DNA from: Macrostomum hystrix | Lineage: Eukaryota; Platyhelminthes; Macrostomidae | Reading direction: 5' to 3' | DNA: 64,000 bases | Assembly: GCA_950097015.1 (NCBI GenBank) | Contig: CATNEN010000007.1 | Coordinates: 7,844,001 to 7,908,000, forward strand | Shown here: positions 46,801 through 58,695 of the stretch, one piece after another | Layout of the letters: every line of letters starts with the position of its first letter | Position numbering within the stretch: the stretch's first letter is position 1 | The notes under the pieces: generated by a model | The model's input: only the letters and a program-made list of their open reading frames with translations | The model's database searches: none | Told to the model about the DNA's origin: nothing | Position numbers and translations under genes: made by a program

Positions 46801-49800
46801 AAGATTTTCAGTGTGTTGCCGCTCCAGTAAACTAAATACGAGTAGATAGGAAAACTGTCAAGGCTTCGCTAAGCGTACTTTTAGGAGTATTTTAGTAGCG
46901 ATAGATTGCCGAAACTTGCAATCTATGAGAAGGAAACACCTTCAACCCTTCCCCAGCACAGACGGGCGAGCTTCTGAAAAAGTTCCCGAGGCGATGTTCC
47001 AAAGGGATGAGATAAAGTGCATGCTATTCAGGCCGCTGAAGCTACTTGAACTGACTGCTCAACTGTTGGGCCAGGCAGGCAATCAATAATTATTGGATTA
47101 GATCGCTCGCATAAAGCACGGCCATGAGCTAGCAGGGGCGAGATGGGCAATGCGAATTTCAGCTGCCGGTCAGTCAGCCCCACACGATGCCATGAATTCA
47201 TTTCCCCAGTTTGAATCAAGGTGCTTGCCTACACACCTACTCGCATAACACAATTGCATAGATTTGAAGGCTGTAACAAATTTAAAATAACAATATTTCT
47301 TTCATCCGAGCCAAATCACTTGCCACTTGCCAAAAGGGATTTTATCTCTCTAGGTCACTCTAGACAGCCTTTATACGAAATGGAATCTCCCCTTTCAAGT
47401 CAGCCGCAGCACCCACCAACGAATGGTAATTTATCACATCAGAGGTTAGTCGTGACGCAGAACTACGCATAGGGATTTCAACCCATCCAGCTCAGTCACA
47501 ATGACCACCCACATGGGATTTTAACCCAACCAGCTCAGTCTCAACAACCTCAACCTAAAAAAGGGATTTTTATCCCATCCAGCTCAGTCTCAACAACCTC
47601 AACCTAAAAAGGGATTTTTATCCCATCCAGCTCAGTCTCAACAACCTCAACCTAAAAAGGGATTTTATCCCAACCAGCTCAGGCACAATAACCTCCACTG
47701 AAAAAGGAATTTTAACCCAACCAGCTCAGTCACAATAACCTCCACTGAAAAAGGGATTTTATCCCAACCAGCACAGTCACAATAACCTCCACTGAAAAAG
47801 GGATTTTATCCCAACCAGCACAGTCACAATAACCTCCACTGAAAAAGGGATTTTATCCCATCCAGCTCAGTCTCAACTAACTTAACCTAAAAAGGGATTT
47901 TATCCCACCCAGCTCAGTCTCAACAACCTCAACCTAAAAAGGGATTTTATCCCAACCAGCTCAGTCACAATAACCTCCACTGAAAAAGGGATTTTATCCC
48001 AACCAGCACAGTCACAATAACCTCCACCCAAAAGGGATTTTTATCCCATCCAGCTCAGTCTCAACAACCTCAACCTAAAAAGGGATTTTATCCCAACCAG
48101 CTCAGTCACAATAACCTCCACCCAAAAGGGATTTTTATCCCATCCAGCTCAGTCTCAACAACCTCAACCTAAAAAGGGATTTTATCCCAACCAGCTCAGT
48201 CACAATAACCTCCACTCAAAAAGGGATTTTAACCCATCCAGCTCAGGTATGTCCCCGTACACTGAAAGGAGACTTCGCCCCTTCATTCTACAGGGATCTC
48301 GTGGACTGAAATCTGGACAATTAAATTCTTCAAAGAAAGTAGAAGTAATACAAGTCGGCCACAGATGAGCTGAAACAGGGACTCACACTGAACACTCGGA
48401 TTTCCGACCAGATCGCCAGATGTGCACCGGTACTCGCCAACATTCAGGGCGGCCTTCTCCACTGCGGAAGTAATTAGATGGAGGAGGTGGGGGGCGAGTG
48501 AGCTGCCGAAGTTCAGCAATCAATGTTTACTCAAGGTAGGACTGCTGCAACAGCATGTGCAACAGACTGCAACAGTAATTAGGTTTAATAAGTGCTCGTA
48601 CCTTGGCTCAGCTGTCTCATTCATTCGCTCTAGACAGCTGACTGAGAGATAATAAAAAATGATAAATTGTCATAGAAAAAAACAACACTGGCGTGAAGTC
48701 ATGCCAAAAATCTCGCATTTCAATGTTTAACTGCATTTTTCGAATTTGCATATTCTAGAAAATTCCAATCAATGCTCTTTGAGGTTGAAATTCAAATAGT
48801 CACGCAAACTGAATTCACTGGAAGGAAACGAGACTTTAGTGCAAATCAGACGCAAATCAATACAGAAATGTCCCATTTACTAAAGGGGTAAGAATTCTCG
48901 GAGAAGCCTACATGTAGGATAAGGAGGTAATACTGAGTAAGAGGTGAGACAGGTGGAGTAAGAGGTGAGACAGGTAGAGTAAGAGGTGAGACAGGTGGAG
49001 TAAGAGGTGAGACAGGTGGAGTAAGAGGTAAGACAGGTGGAGTAAGAGGTGAGACAGGTAGAGTAAGAGGTGAGACAGGTGGAGTAAGAGGTGAGACAGG
49101 TGGAGTAAGAGGTGAGACAGGTAGAGTAAGAGGTGAGACAGGTAGAGTAAGAGGTGAGACAGGTGGAGTAAGAGGTGAGACAGGTAGAGTAAGAGGTGAG
49201 ACAGGTAGAGTAAGAGGTGAGACAGGTAGAGTAAGAGGTGAGACAGGTGGAGTAAGAGGTGAGACAGGTGGAGTAAGAGGTGAGACTAAGAGGTGAGACA
49301 GGTGGAGTAAAAGGTGAGACAGGCAGAGTAAGACTTGAGACAGAGCTATTGGTGAGAAAGGTTGAGTATGAAATGGCGCCTCACCAACGTTGGTAAAGGT
49401 GAGCTGGCCTACAACCCGCATGGTGTCCAGCGTGCCAGTCTTTGGCTTTCGCACCGGCAGAGCGCCAGTGTCGGCGGCAATTTCGGAGCCGTTTAGCCAG
49501 AGCCAGGTGAAGCTGGTCTGGCTGTTGCCGCTGGCCACCGCGCAGGACATGAACGGGTGAGGGGCTTTGTCCGTGAACTTCAGCTGCTCGATGGTGGCCT
49601 TTGAACCGGTGGCTTCAACGTCGACAACTTTCTTGACAGACTCAGTTTGCAGGGTGGCATTGATGATGGTCACTGGTCACAATGAGCAGCGGATAAATTT
49701 GAGTACTTATTCAGAGACAAACAAAAAATGAAGCAATAAAATAAATCGCAGACAAGCTTAACGAGGAGGTGATTTAACCAAATGGGATGACAGCGGGCGA

Positions 49801-50767
49801 ACAAATCCTTTGTGAAATGGCGTCACTTAAGTTCGTGATCCCGCAACCAAAGTCATAGAAAAATGATCTGAATCTTGATCGTAGAATTCATGACTAAATG
49901 CTTTCCTTACATTCGCAAATTCTTCAGCGAATTTTTTAAAACATTCTATTATAATATTCAAAGCAAAAGAAAGCCAGAAAGGGAATCAAAATCAACAGAA
50001 TCTCAAACATGATCCGAATTTAAAAAACTTAACTATAAATCAGCTTGCAGTAGAAATTCAAACATATTAATGCAATCAAATCTGAAGAATTACTCAATAA
50101 ACATAGGTTTCTTTGGAAACCATAATTGGAGACAATAAGTAGAGGAAGTGGTAGGTTCACTAAAACTCATAGAATCACTACAATAAAATTATTTGTAATA
50201 CCTGATACATGGTCTTGTAGTGGAAATTTTAAGCCAACTTATATGTAGATGTACTTATAATAATTCATCATCTAAACGATATAACTAAGATAGTTACCAT
50301 GTACTTGTATATATATCTATTTTTATATATTTAGTTAATTATAATAATTTATGGCTATTTGACAGCCAAGAAACACACAGTTTTCTCCTTAAGTTCTACA
50401 CTTCTTGCTAAGCTACAATTAAAAGGAAAAAAAGTTTAACAGCAACAAAAAACTGTTAGAAAATAAAATAAAATCGCGTTAGGACATGATTAATTATATA
50501 AAGAAATGAGTTCTATTTCTCTTAAAATACTTGCTAATAATATCGATACCATTCATAAAAGAAGAAATTTGATTTTAATTAAATGAATTGATAAACAAAT
50601 TTCGAAACCAATTTGCTTTTACTCTGCAATCAGCATCTTTGAGAAAATCAGGAAATCAGATATAAGATCTTGAATGCAGATTTTTCATGTAAATGCATTG
50701 AATTAAAATACTTACTTTGTGCATATGCAGAGGAAAAAAGGAAGACAATAAAATATATTTGTTTCAT
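43890..50767 (-). CDS. Bsg: Basigin-like immunoglobulin-superfamily membrane protein, 6 exons
   Basis: Exons 50767-50716, 49672-49385, 48461-48387, 46446-46331, 45912-45750 and 44134-43890 join in phase to about 312 residues. A signal peptide (MKQIYFIVFLFSSAYAQ) is followed by a first Ig domain with WLNGSE and GEYRC. A second Ig domain has VLNCSVIAFPNP and SDAGLYICTAQN. The single membrane helix reads LAALWPFLGILVEVTILAF, then YERNRAARKRSQENED and a Gly/Ala-rich tail. The helix keeps the Pro and the buried Glu seven residues later that typify basigin, embigin and neuroplastin. These proteins chaperone monocarboxylate transporters to the plasma membrane, and an MCT gene lies directly upstream on the same strand. 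Introns carry four minisatellites and a SINE. Neuroplastin-type orthology cannot be excluded. Confidence 0.92.
44170..44800. repeat. 17-bp minisatellite, about 30 copies, with flanking related repeats
   Basis: Unit gtacgatggatggattg, preceded by looser gatgcgaggaattgatt units. It starts about 35 bp from exon 6 of the basigin-like gene, in its last intron. Confidence 0.93.
46135..46303 (+). mobile_element. SINE family B copy in a basigin intron
   Basis: B box gggagttcgaatctcag, then cttgagcaagacactaaatt, cagttcacccagctgttaaa and ccagtcctcggactgaacag. The head before the B box is lost, and the tail stops about 28 bp from exon 4. Confidence 0.8.
46488..46785. repeat. 18-bp minisatellite, about 16 copies
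   Basis: Unit gtggcaagggatgtcaga with variants. It lies in intron 3 of the basigin-like gene, starting about 40 bp from exon 4. Confidence 0.92.
47465..48247. repeat. About 47-bp minisatellite, about 17 copies, two alternating unit types
   Basis: Every unit begins with the short palindrome gggattttatccc. One unit type continues aaccagctcagtcacaataa, the other atccagctcagtctcaacaa. The two types interleave along the array. It lies in intron 3 of the basigin-like gene. Confidence 0.92.
48935..49345. repeat. 21-bp minisatellite, about 19 copies
   Basis: Core gtaagaggtgagacaggtgg, with a/g variation before agtaag. It lies in intron 2 of the basigin-like gene about 40 bp from exon 2. Each unit contains gaggtgag, but on the strand opposite to transcription. 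Confidence 0.94.
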
Positions 50768-50801
50768 ACTCGACAACCCGTTGACAGAGAAGGTAGATTT
50801 T

Positions 50802-50803
50802 CT
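50802..50803 (-). promoter_or_regulatory. Acceptor-like AG 34 nt before the basigin ATG
   Basis: The minus strand reads CTTTCTACTTTTAG, a strong pyrimidine tract plus AG, followed by a 34-nt leader and ATG. It is a candidate trans-splice acceptor or 5' UTR intron end. Confidence 0.45.
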
Positions 50804-52789
50804 AAAAGTAGAAAGTTTTTTCTTTCTTGTGGTGAAAATGGAACGTTAAAATGAGAATCCACAAAGTAGGACCCGTCGATAGTTTTTTGAAAGTTAACTG
50901 ACCGAGAATGTACAGTTCAAACTTTGAATGAAGATCGATCACGAAAATAAAAAACAACGTTCAAACTTAGCAAGAAAGCCTCGCAGTTAAGCGTTAAACA
51001 AAAATAAAAGAATAAGAAGTAAAGGAGGACAAGAAAAGTTAAATAAACTTTTGGCAAATAATTTTTTAAAGAATTTATCTTTTAAACATTTATAATAAAA
51101 TGTTTAAGGAGTACATTCTATTATAGATATAATTTATTTTTAAATGAATCATTTAAACGCTCTGCATATGTCTAATAGTATATGCAGTCGTTTAAATTTA
51201 AGTCACTTCTTCTTTTATTTCTTCTCATCTTTCTTCTCATCTCTTACTTAAAAACCTTTGAAATTTTTGTTAATCTAAATTATTTGAATATTGAGTATAA
51301 ATATTTAATGAAGAAGCCTGACTGATTCTAGTGAATTGCACACATCAAATCTTAAACGTGTTGCAATCTTCTAGGATAAAGATGCACTGAAGCGCCTTTT
51401 TCAGCAAAACTCACACTACTCGGGGTTTATTTGAGGAACAAAATCACAAATTTCATTCGAATACAGTTTTATTTCGATTATCCTTAAGAACTTCAACCGC
51501 AAAGCTAGAACTTATTCTCAAAATGAATTGAAATTAGCACAGATACTATAATAACTGTTATTATAGTATCTGTGGAAACTAGCTATAAATATAATTGATT
51601 TGACGAAGTACATTGTCAGATTCGTTCCCCTTGTTGCGAGGCTGCGAGAATTTCGCAAATGCATTCATTTCTGTCTTCTCTCTTCGTTTCAAAAACTTTC
51701 TGAAAAAAATAATGGCCGAAAAAGAGAAATGGATACACAATGTACTAGTACATATTCATTTTTCACATTCGAGTAAATATGCGGCCACATCGCATATTTG
51801 AGGATTAAGATTAATCGCAAAATCTCGAAAAACATGAAAAGCCTTTCGCCAAAATATAAATCTCTTATCATAAAGATTTGCTCTACTTCGCTCGCATCCA
51901 TCTGATGATTTGCAATAGTCTCGTTAAAAGGGGCTTCAATCTACTGAATCTACTCTGATCTGCCTACGTTGGTCGGTCGGTCAGATTTAAGCCTCTAGCT
52001 CAAGCGGCCGATGCACGCGCTAATCAACTAGATGGACACACGGTCGACGTACTTTTGCAGTCGACCAATTTTAGAGGCCAGAAAAAATCGAAAAGCTTCA
52101 GAAGCGCCAACTTGCGACTGGGATTGAGTTGACTTCAAGCAGTCCACAGCTGCTCGTATAAGCTCTAATTGCTGTCGCATTGCGGCCCTGCAGGAGCGAT
52201 GAGAAGTGACTGAATTCCTTATCGATATTTTTCGTATCATTTACTTACGGCGGGTCATTTGGCTTCTCAGTTAGCTATAACCTGCTTGGATTGAATGGAC
52301 AAGTGCTAAATGAAGCAATCGCTTTTAGGAAAAATTATTGATCAGACACGTGAAATTACTTAAGTTTTGACGATTGCTTTGCAAAGAATTTTAAATAAAA
52401 GTTTGATTCAACGCTTCCAGTTTTTTTCCGTTTTAATTTCAAATCGCTTTGGTTGTCTTGTATGAACTTGGGACCCACACTGACTCCATGTCTGGTGACG
52501 TAGCTATGGCTGAGAGTTAGAGAAACGAACCAGACCATAACAGTAATTATTTCACAGTAGAAAAATCACGCTATTCCCCCCTGAATTTTTGCTCTTATCA
52601 CGTGTCTCTAAAATTGACCTAAAACAATAAGAGCATTGATGCATGCAGCTTGCTGCTGCATGCGTACTGTCAGCACAGAAATGACTTTCAAGCATGCGTT
52701 ATTGACTCGTGATAGTGGTATTCATGAGCTTTACAAGTTTTACGTGTACTCAAACGATATGCTCAAATGATGCTATTATTGATATATTT
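50804..52789. other. MCT-basigin intergenic spacer
   Basis: About 2 kb of AT-rich DNA between the MCT stop and the basigin leader. No gene was seen. It holds the 37-bp palindrome listed separately. Confidence 0.55.
51538..51574. other. 37-bp near-perfect palindrome
   Basis: Left arm cacagatactataataac, one base t, then the exact reverse complement of the arm: 18 paired bases with a 1-nt centre. It could extrude as a cruciform or be a residual transposon junction. Confidence 0.85.
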
Positions 52790-52795
52790 TTTAAT
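52790..52795 (-). terminator. Candidate poly(A) signal of the MCT gene
   Basis: ATTAAA on the minus strand about 70 nt after the MCT stop codon. A common variant hexamer at plausible spacing. Confidence 0.35.
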
Positions 52796-52864
52796 TCGAA
52801 CAATAAACATGCTGGCTGGACAACGGTCGCTTGAGACTGCTCAGAATGTCAGCTGCCCATGGCT

Positions 52865-55431
52865 TTAAGAGCGCCAGAGTCGACGCACAGTTCGGTTTGT
52901 GAGGGCCTGGCATGACTGGGAGATGTCCAGCAGCATGCCGGCGATGCCAGCAACGGCCACCAGGATGCCGATCAAGGCAATGGCCAAGCGCCACGAGTTC
53001 AGCTTGTCAAAGATGTGACCTGCAGCAAACGTAACAATAGTTGCGATCCTTTGTAATAAGGTCCGTTGTCAACGGTCCCTCGCTTTTGGGACACAATTCA
53101 GCTATAACAATGAAGCATTGAAGTTCTTTTGCTGACTCACCTAGCAGGATGGGCAGGCAGAGCATCCAGCCCCCGTGCATGATGCTGTAGCTGGCGAAGG
53201 CGGACCGGTAATTGTGAAGACCCAGCTGGCTGATGGCCAGCGGATGCATGTCAGCGACTACCACACCGCCAAACAGGCCGCAGGCCAGCGTGAAGAACAG
53301 CAGACCGCCGTAACTCGGCGTCAGGAGCAGAATGAACCATAAGACGCTCTGACAGAGGAGGGCGATCCAAACGAGGCGCAGGTGAGACATGAGCTGCTTG
53401 TCGGTGATGAATCCGACAAGCAGACGGGACACCAGATCCGGGATTCCCTGCAGCAGCAGGAACATACTGGTAGTAGTGCTGTCGAGTCCGATTTCGCGAC
53501 CGTGCAGCGGGACAATGTAGAATGTGAGCGTCAGGCCGCACAGGCCCACGGTGAGAACGGTGCCTATCGCGTAGTAGACGGGGAGGCTATACAGGCTGCA
53601 AGCTGCTGTGAGCTTTGACTGCGGTTTCGACTTTGGCTTCGTATCATTGGCTGCGGCATCCATCTCATCGGGCGATCCCAGCGTCAGTAGCTGCTGCTCC
53701 GAATCTTGATTGTCTTCGCTGTTGATTTTGCCAATTTCCACATGATTTCCATGTGACATATTGGAATCCATATCGGGGTATTTTTGCCTAGAGTCAGTCA
53801 AATCTTTGACACTGCCAGATAGATAAATGTTTAGTGCAGCTCCGTTGTTCTCATCCTCATCATCGTCAGACTCTACAAACGGCATGCTGTCATCGAGGCT
53901 GGCACCGAATGCCGGCCCAGGCGGCGGCTTCGGGTCAGGCTGCGGCTCTGGCTCCGACTCCGGTCGCGCCCCAGGCTGCGGCTGAGGCAGCTCTGCAGGC
54001 GCCGGTGGTTTGGGCCGCATCAAACAGGCCGCTGCGCACACGTGCAAGGCGATGCCGCCCCACAGCAGCATGGCGCCGCGGAATGTGTAAGTGATCATCA
54101 AGTATGTCAGGAGTGGCGGCATCAGGAAGGAACCGATTGGTCCACCAGAGAATGCAATGCCGTTGGCGCGGCTGCGGTAGCGATCGAAGTACTGATTGAG
54201 AAGCAGAACGGCCGGGTGCTGGCTGGCCGAGAGACCCAGGCCCAGCAGCACAGCCGTGCCAGATGACAGAGCCGTAGGCGTGGGCAAGAAATAGGCCATG
54301 CTGAGGCCACCGCAGGTGAGCAGACCGCCGATGAAGATTAGAATCCTGCAGCTCACCAGCCTGGTCAGTGCGATGAATACCATGCCTGGCGAATGCAGCG
54401 AGAGTTAAATTGAGGAGGTGTCTATACTACTACTCATTATTCAATTCGCAATGGCTCGCTTTCACAGTTTATAGCTCTACGTTAAGAATAAAATAAATTT
54501 AAACAAGCGAGTAGAACCGCAAGGTTGATACTTACTAAACACAGTGAGTGTAACGTAGGTGATGCTGAATATGAGCGAGGAATCGCGTTTTTTTAAAGAA
54601 AACTCCTGTGATGCGCTGTTGACTAGGATGCCTAAGCAGCGTACGGAGCCCAGGATCACTATGTTGATAATGCAAACACCTGAAAGTATTGAAATTAGGC
54701 ATTTTAAGTGCAGCATTAGGTTCCCGTTCTCAAGTGTTTGTCTGCGGACTACTAAAGTAGACTACAAAAGAACTACTTAAGTGGCTAGCTAGTGGTCCTT
54801 GCATCAAGCTAGCACACGATTGTAGGTCAACCCTCTTGTAGGCCAAGTTAGAGGAGGGGGTTGCTTGGCTAGAGGATTGGGGTGGTTGGCTAGAGGAGTG
54901 GGGTGGTTGGCTAGAGGAGTGGGGTAGTTGGCTAGAGGAGTGGGGTAGTTGGCTAGAGGAGTGGGGTAGTTGGCTAGAGGAGTGGGGTGGTTGGCTAGAG
55001 GAGTGGGGTGGTTGGCTAGAGGAGTGGGGTGGTTGGCTAGAGGACTGGGGTGGTTGGCTAGAGGAGTGGGGTGGTTGGCTAGAGGACTGGGGTGGTTGGC
55101 TAGAGGAGTGGGGTAGTTGGCTAATGGAGTGGGGTGGTTATAGAGGAGTGGGGTGGTTGGCTAGAGGAGTGGGGTGGTTGGCTAGAGGAGTGGGGTGGTT
55201 GGCTAGAGGAGTGCGGTGATTTAAGAGAACTTAATGGAGTTCCAGAGAACTTAATGGAGTTAATGACAGAAAAAAGCGAAACGATGTGAGCTCTACGTTT
55301 CTGCAAGAGTCTGTCACTCCACCACATTTCCCACAATGGTTCCTTAACTTACCGACCGCGATGACCCAGGCCCAGCCGCGGTCGACACTCGGGTCGGGAG
55401 GCGCTGTTTTCACTGCAGCGGCGGTCTTCAT
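52865..55431 (-). CDS. Monocarboxylate transporter (SLC16/MCT family), 4 exons
   Basis: Exons 55431-55353, 54679-54536, 54385-53141 and 53019-52865 join in phase to 540 residues with about 12 membrane helices (major facilitator fold). The entry motif before helix 1 is DRGWAWVIAV, the MCT [D/E]-G-[G/S]-W-[G/A]-W box with Arg at the first Gly. LNQYFDRYRSRANGIAFSG matches the conserved helix 5 motif. A long acidic, proline-rich cytoplasmic loop separates helices 6 and 7. DLVSR in helix 8 keeps the Asp and Arg, four apart, that carry protons and substrate in MCT1. Family members carry lactate, pyruvate or related acids with H+. An in-frame stop upstream fixes the ATG. It lies directly upstream of a basigin-like gene. 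The substrate is not predictable. Confidence 0.92.
54845..55216. repeat. 21-bp minisatellite, about 17 copies
   Basis: Core ggctagaggagtggggtggt, lying in intron 1 of the MCT gene and ending about 135 bp from exon 1. Confidence 0.93.
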
Positions 55432-55455
55432 GAGCTTAAGCTTCTGCAGTCCGAT

Positions 55456-55457
55456 CT
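55456..55457 (-). promoter_or_regulatory. Acceptor-like AG 24 nt before the MCT ATG
   Basis: The minus strand reads ACGCTTTGGCAG before a 24-nt leader and ATG. It is a candidate trans-splice acceptor or 5' UTR intron end. Confidence 0.35.
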
Positions 55458-56825
55458 GCCAAAGCGTTGCAGCCGGTTATGAGGTTAAAACGCTTTCAGG
55501 CAATCGCCTCGCACGCAGCCGAATGCCCTGCCTTCTTCTCCTTCCGCTATCCGCCCCCTCGCCTCGGCTCTCATTGGACGGAAGCCTTCTCCATTTCACT
55601 CCTCTCTACTTATCTACTGCAGCAGAGTCTCTATTGTGCAACGTACAAGATGGCACCCCACAGAGAGGCTGGGCGGTGGCGGGCCTCAGTCTTGGCATGA
55701 GAGCTCCCACCCCATCTCCATGTCTATAATTAGACTATCATCGCTTCATAAGAAGGTTGAATCTCTTGTCTAATGCTGAAAAATGTGGGGTGCTTTGGTT
55801 CTTTACAATCGTCAACAATGGATTGTTTTGCCAATAAGGGCCTTACCAATAAGAACGGCATTAGAGTGAAAACCTCATTCTTTTGCGGTATTGGAGAGGC
55901 GCACCTAGTCTGGGAATGCGCCGCTGCCAGCCAGTGTTTGCACTGCAATACAATCGGATGCTTGACAACTGTTAAATATATGACTTCGGTGAGTTGGGCT
56001 TTTGTAGCTAAGACTTCCAGGTGCAGTCGTACGATAAGATAACGAAAACGGCTAGCACACAATACTTCTACAACCATGCTTGCTAAGCTGCAACTTTTTT
56101 CATTAAACGACTGCCCGAAAAAAACAGGGCGTTGGGTACTACCCGAGAAACAATTTTTTTCCTTTTTCGTTAACCCGGAGGATTCAATCGAGATACTTGG
56201 TGCTTGTTATAATGTGGCTGGTCCGTTCAAAATAGTTTAAGCCCTTTTGCTGGCCTGTGGGAACGTCGCCGTTTAACTGTGATTACAGACTGCATTGACA
56301 TGCACTTAGGCCTATAGCGACTTGATACATGTATTTCTCGATGCTTGATACTTCTCCTTTTAGGTTGCACACCGTATAATTACCAGTAATTCTCAGCTCA
56401 ACAAGGTCATGAACAGGTAGCGTAATTGAACTGAAGCGCGGCTATGCGGCATGAGCTAGGGAGTCATAAATATCCCAGTTGAAAGCAGCATAATAAATAC
56501 ACTATCCAGCTGCTGTTTTGCATGTTATTTTCATACTGTCTACCTCCTTCCTTTTGCCTATGGCCGTTAGGCCGTCACTTTAAAAAAAGTCTCGCACGGG
56601 AAACTGATATCGCCAGTCTACTTTCTACTCGTATGAAAATAGCTAGTAGTATGTCATGGACATATAATATGGCTAGCAAATGAGTCAGCCAACAGCAACA
56701 GGAAAATACGTCAGAGCAGAGCTAGAGCTAGAGATGGCTCATGTTTCAAGACCTGTGCTCGCACATAGACAAGGCCACGGCAGTGGCACGGCGCCCCGGC
56801 GTCGGCTAACAGGCAGTCGACGCAC
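55458..56825. other. Intergenic, 5' flank of the MCT gene
   Basis: No family-like coding sequence or element was recognised. The promoter of the MCT gene should lie here. Confidence 0.5.
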
Positions 56826-57340
56826 CGCCGAGTTCGTGCCTGCGCCCGCCGAGTTCGTGCCTGCCCCCGCCGAGTTCGTGCCTGCCCCCGCCGAGTTCGT
56901 GCATGCCCCCGCCGAGTTCGTGCCTGCCCCCGCCGAGTTCGTGCCTGCCCCCGCCGAGTTCGCGCCTGCTCCCGCCGAGTTCATGCCTGCCCCCGCCGAG
57001 TTCGTGCCTGCCCCCGCCGAGTTCGTGCCTGCCCCCGCCGAGTTCATGCCTGCCCCCGCCGAGTTCGTGCCTGCCCCCGCCGAGTTCATGCCTGCTCCCG
57101 CCGAGTTCATGCCTGCCCCCGCCGAGTTCGTGCCTGCCCCCGCCGAGTTCATGCCTGCCCCCGCCGAGTTCGTGCCTGCCCCCGCCGAGTTCGTGCCTGC
57201 CCCCGCCGAGTTCGTGCCTGCCCCCGCCGAGTTCGTGCCTGCCCCCGCCGAGTTCGTGCCTGCCCCCGCCGAGTTCGTGCCTGCCCCCGCCGAGTTCGTG
57301 CCTGCCCCCGCCGAGTTCGTGCCTGCCCCCGCCGAAGTGG
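56826..57340. repeat. 21-bp GC-rich minisatellite, 24 copies
   Basis: Core gccgagttcgtgcctgcccc, nearly perfect. Because the unit is a multiple of 3 and stop-free, long frames stay open on both strands (270 and 306 codons). I see no splice context or homology, so I do not call a gene. Confidence 0.94.
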
Positions 57341-58390
57341 GGCCAGCAGCGTTAGCAGTAGCACCTCCTGCGCAGGCTGGGGGCAGTACTCCTCGGTGCC
57401 GAACAGGTGGCCTGCCAGCGTTGGTGGTGTGCTCTTCAAAGCCGATTCTAAAGGCAGCGCGCATTAGGCCAGCGTGCGCTGCATCGACTTGACGCTCCAG
57501 CGCCTCCGTCAGGGTCCACGAGCCAAATTGCATGTCTAAAGAAGGCAGGGCAGTTTGGCTGTGTCTCGAGTTGGTGTCGACACGGATAAAAATAAGCTGG
57601 TGCAACTGTGCCGCCGGCTTACTCGAAACCTGATTGTGATGGGTTGATTGTGATGACACTTACTCATCACGAAGCCATCAGCGAGATGCCCGACGGTCAA
57701 CTGTTAAACCATGCTGGCTCGGACTCTGCCTGGCGTAGCGAAACGACAGCAGCAACACACCAGTACACTTGCCAGCAATGTTTCAAGACGACTTATGGAT
57801 GGAGTTTGTCAAATATGTACTCGGCTTTGACTGCTTTAAAGTTTGAGGCAACATCCACAATCAAACGGTGCAGGCGCACTTTGAACACAATGCGGCTGAA
57901 ATGGAATGCGGTCCATAAGCCTTGACAGTTACTGACGAGCTGGACAACACGGTCGAACATCTGGGTTCTGAACGGCAGTGGAGAATCTTCGCTGCTCTGG
58001 TGCATCCAAAATGGCTCTTCACCTTTCTGCCCAGTATGCCCTGCCAGTACTTTAGTTGACCAGGGCAGTCACCATGGCCCTCTCTGGCCATGGCTGTTTC
58101 GCTAAACATCGCAACCTGAAAGGCAAAATCCGATACCTGCCTGTTCGATACCTGAGGGCCACCGGGCGAGCGACCCATCCACCTTCTCGATTCTCCGTAG
58201 GAAGACCACAGCATCACCGGCGATGGACGCTGGCATCACCGGATCACCCTGCGCGACACCGCAGAGCATCAAGGAGAGAGGCAAATTGAACTGGCTTTTT
58301 AATTTCTTTATCAGTCGTGCTTGGTCGTTCGGATCAAAAGCAGAGCTCGATTGTGCGCAATGCGGCCTTAAACGGACAGAGCATTGACGC
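57341..58390 (-). mobile_element. Decayed LINE reverse-transcriptase remnant
   Basis: On the minus strand, SWTLTEALERQVDAAHAGLM and AAFRIGFEEHTTNAG (about 57420-57520) resemble the conserved end of non-LTR reverse transcriptases (ETWTLTKALEKRLDG type). Farther upstream, GVAQGDPVMPASIAGDAVVF sits where the GVLQGD and YADD motifs would lie, in degraded form. Several frame changes and stops separate the pieces. The nearby 21-bp array may have expanded inside it. Confidence 0.5.
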
Positions 58391-58396
58391 ACTGCG

Positions 58397-58695
58397 ATGA
58401 ATCGTCGGCCAACTATAGGTCCGAGTACCTCAATAAGGAGGACGCCGACGGAAGCATGTGCCTACACTTCGCAGCACAGCACCAGAGAGTGGACTCTATG
58501 GCCTTCATCTGGGACTGCCAAGGACTTCCTTCCAACTGGAGGTTCGCAATGGCCGCACGATGGGGTGCGGGACGCAGCGGAGAAAGCAAAGAAGAAGAAG
58601 GGTCTGATTAACTGGACTGTACGGAAGATGGACCTGCCATTGTACGACGCTGAAGATGTCCCGCCATCTCAAATATGTGGGGTACTCGTATTTTG
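58397..58695 (+). pseudogene. Possible ankyrin-repeat gene fragment
   Basis: One frame reads DADGSMCLHFAAQHQRVDSM, close to the DGxTxLHxAA core of an ankyrin repeat. A +1 shift then gives HDGVRDAAEKAKKKKGLINW. The two pieces look like one frame-shifted fragment. No splice sites or start were found, and the match is one repeat long. Confidence 0.3.

Noticed and set aside
3148..57340. CRISPR arrays
   Set aside because: All repeats are contiguous tandem units with no unique spacers, in a genome with split animal genes.
56680..57659. Repetitive proteins on both strands (EFVPAPA and TNSAGAG)
   Set aside because: Both frames arise from the same 21-bp array; unique flanks show no family and fall in LINE debris.
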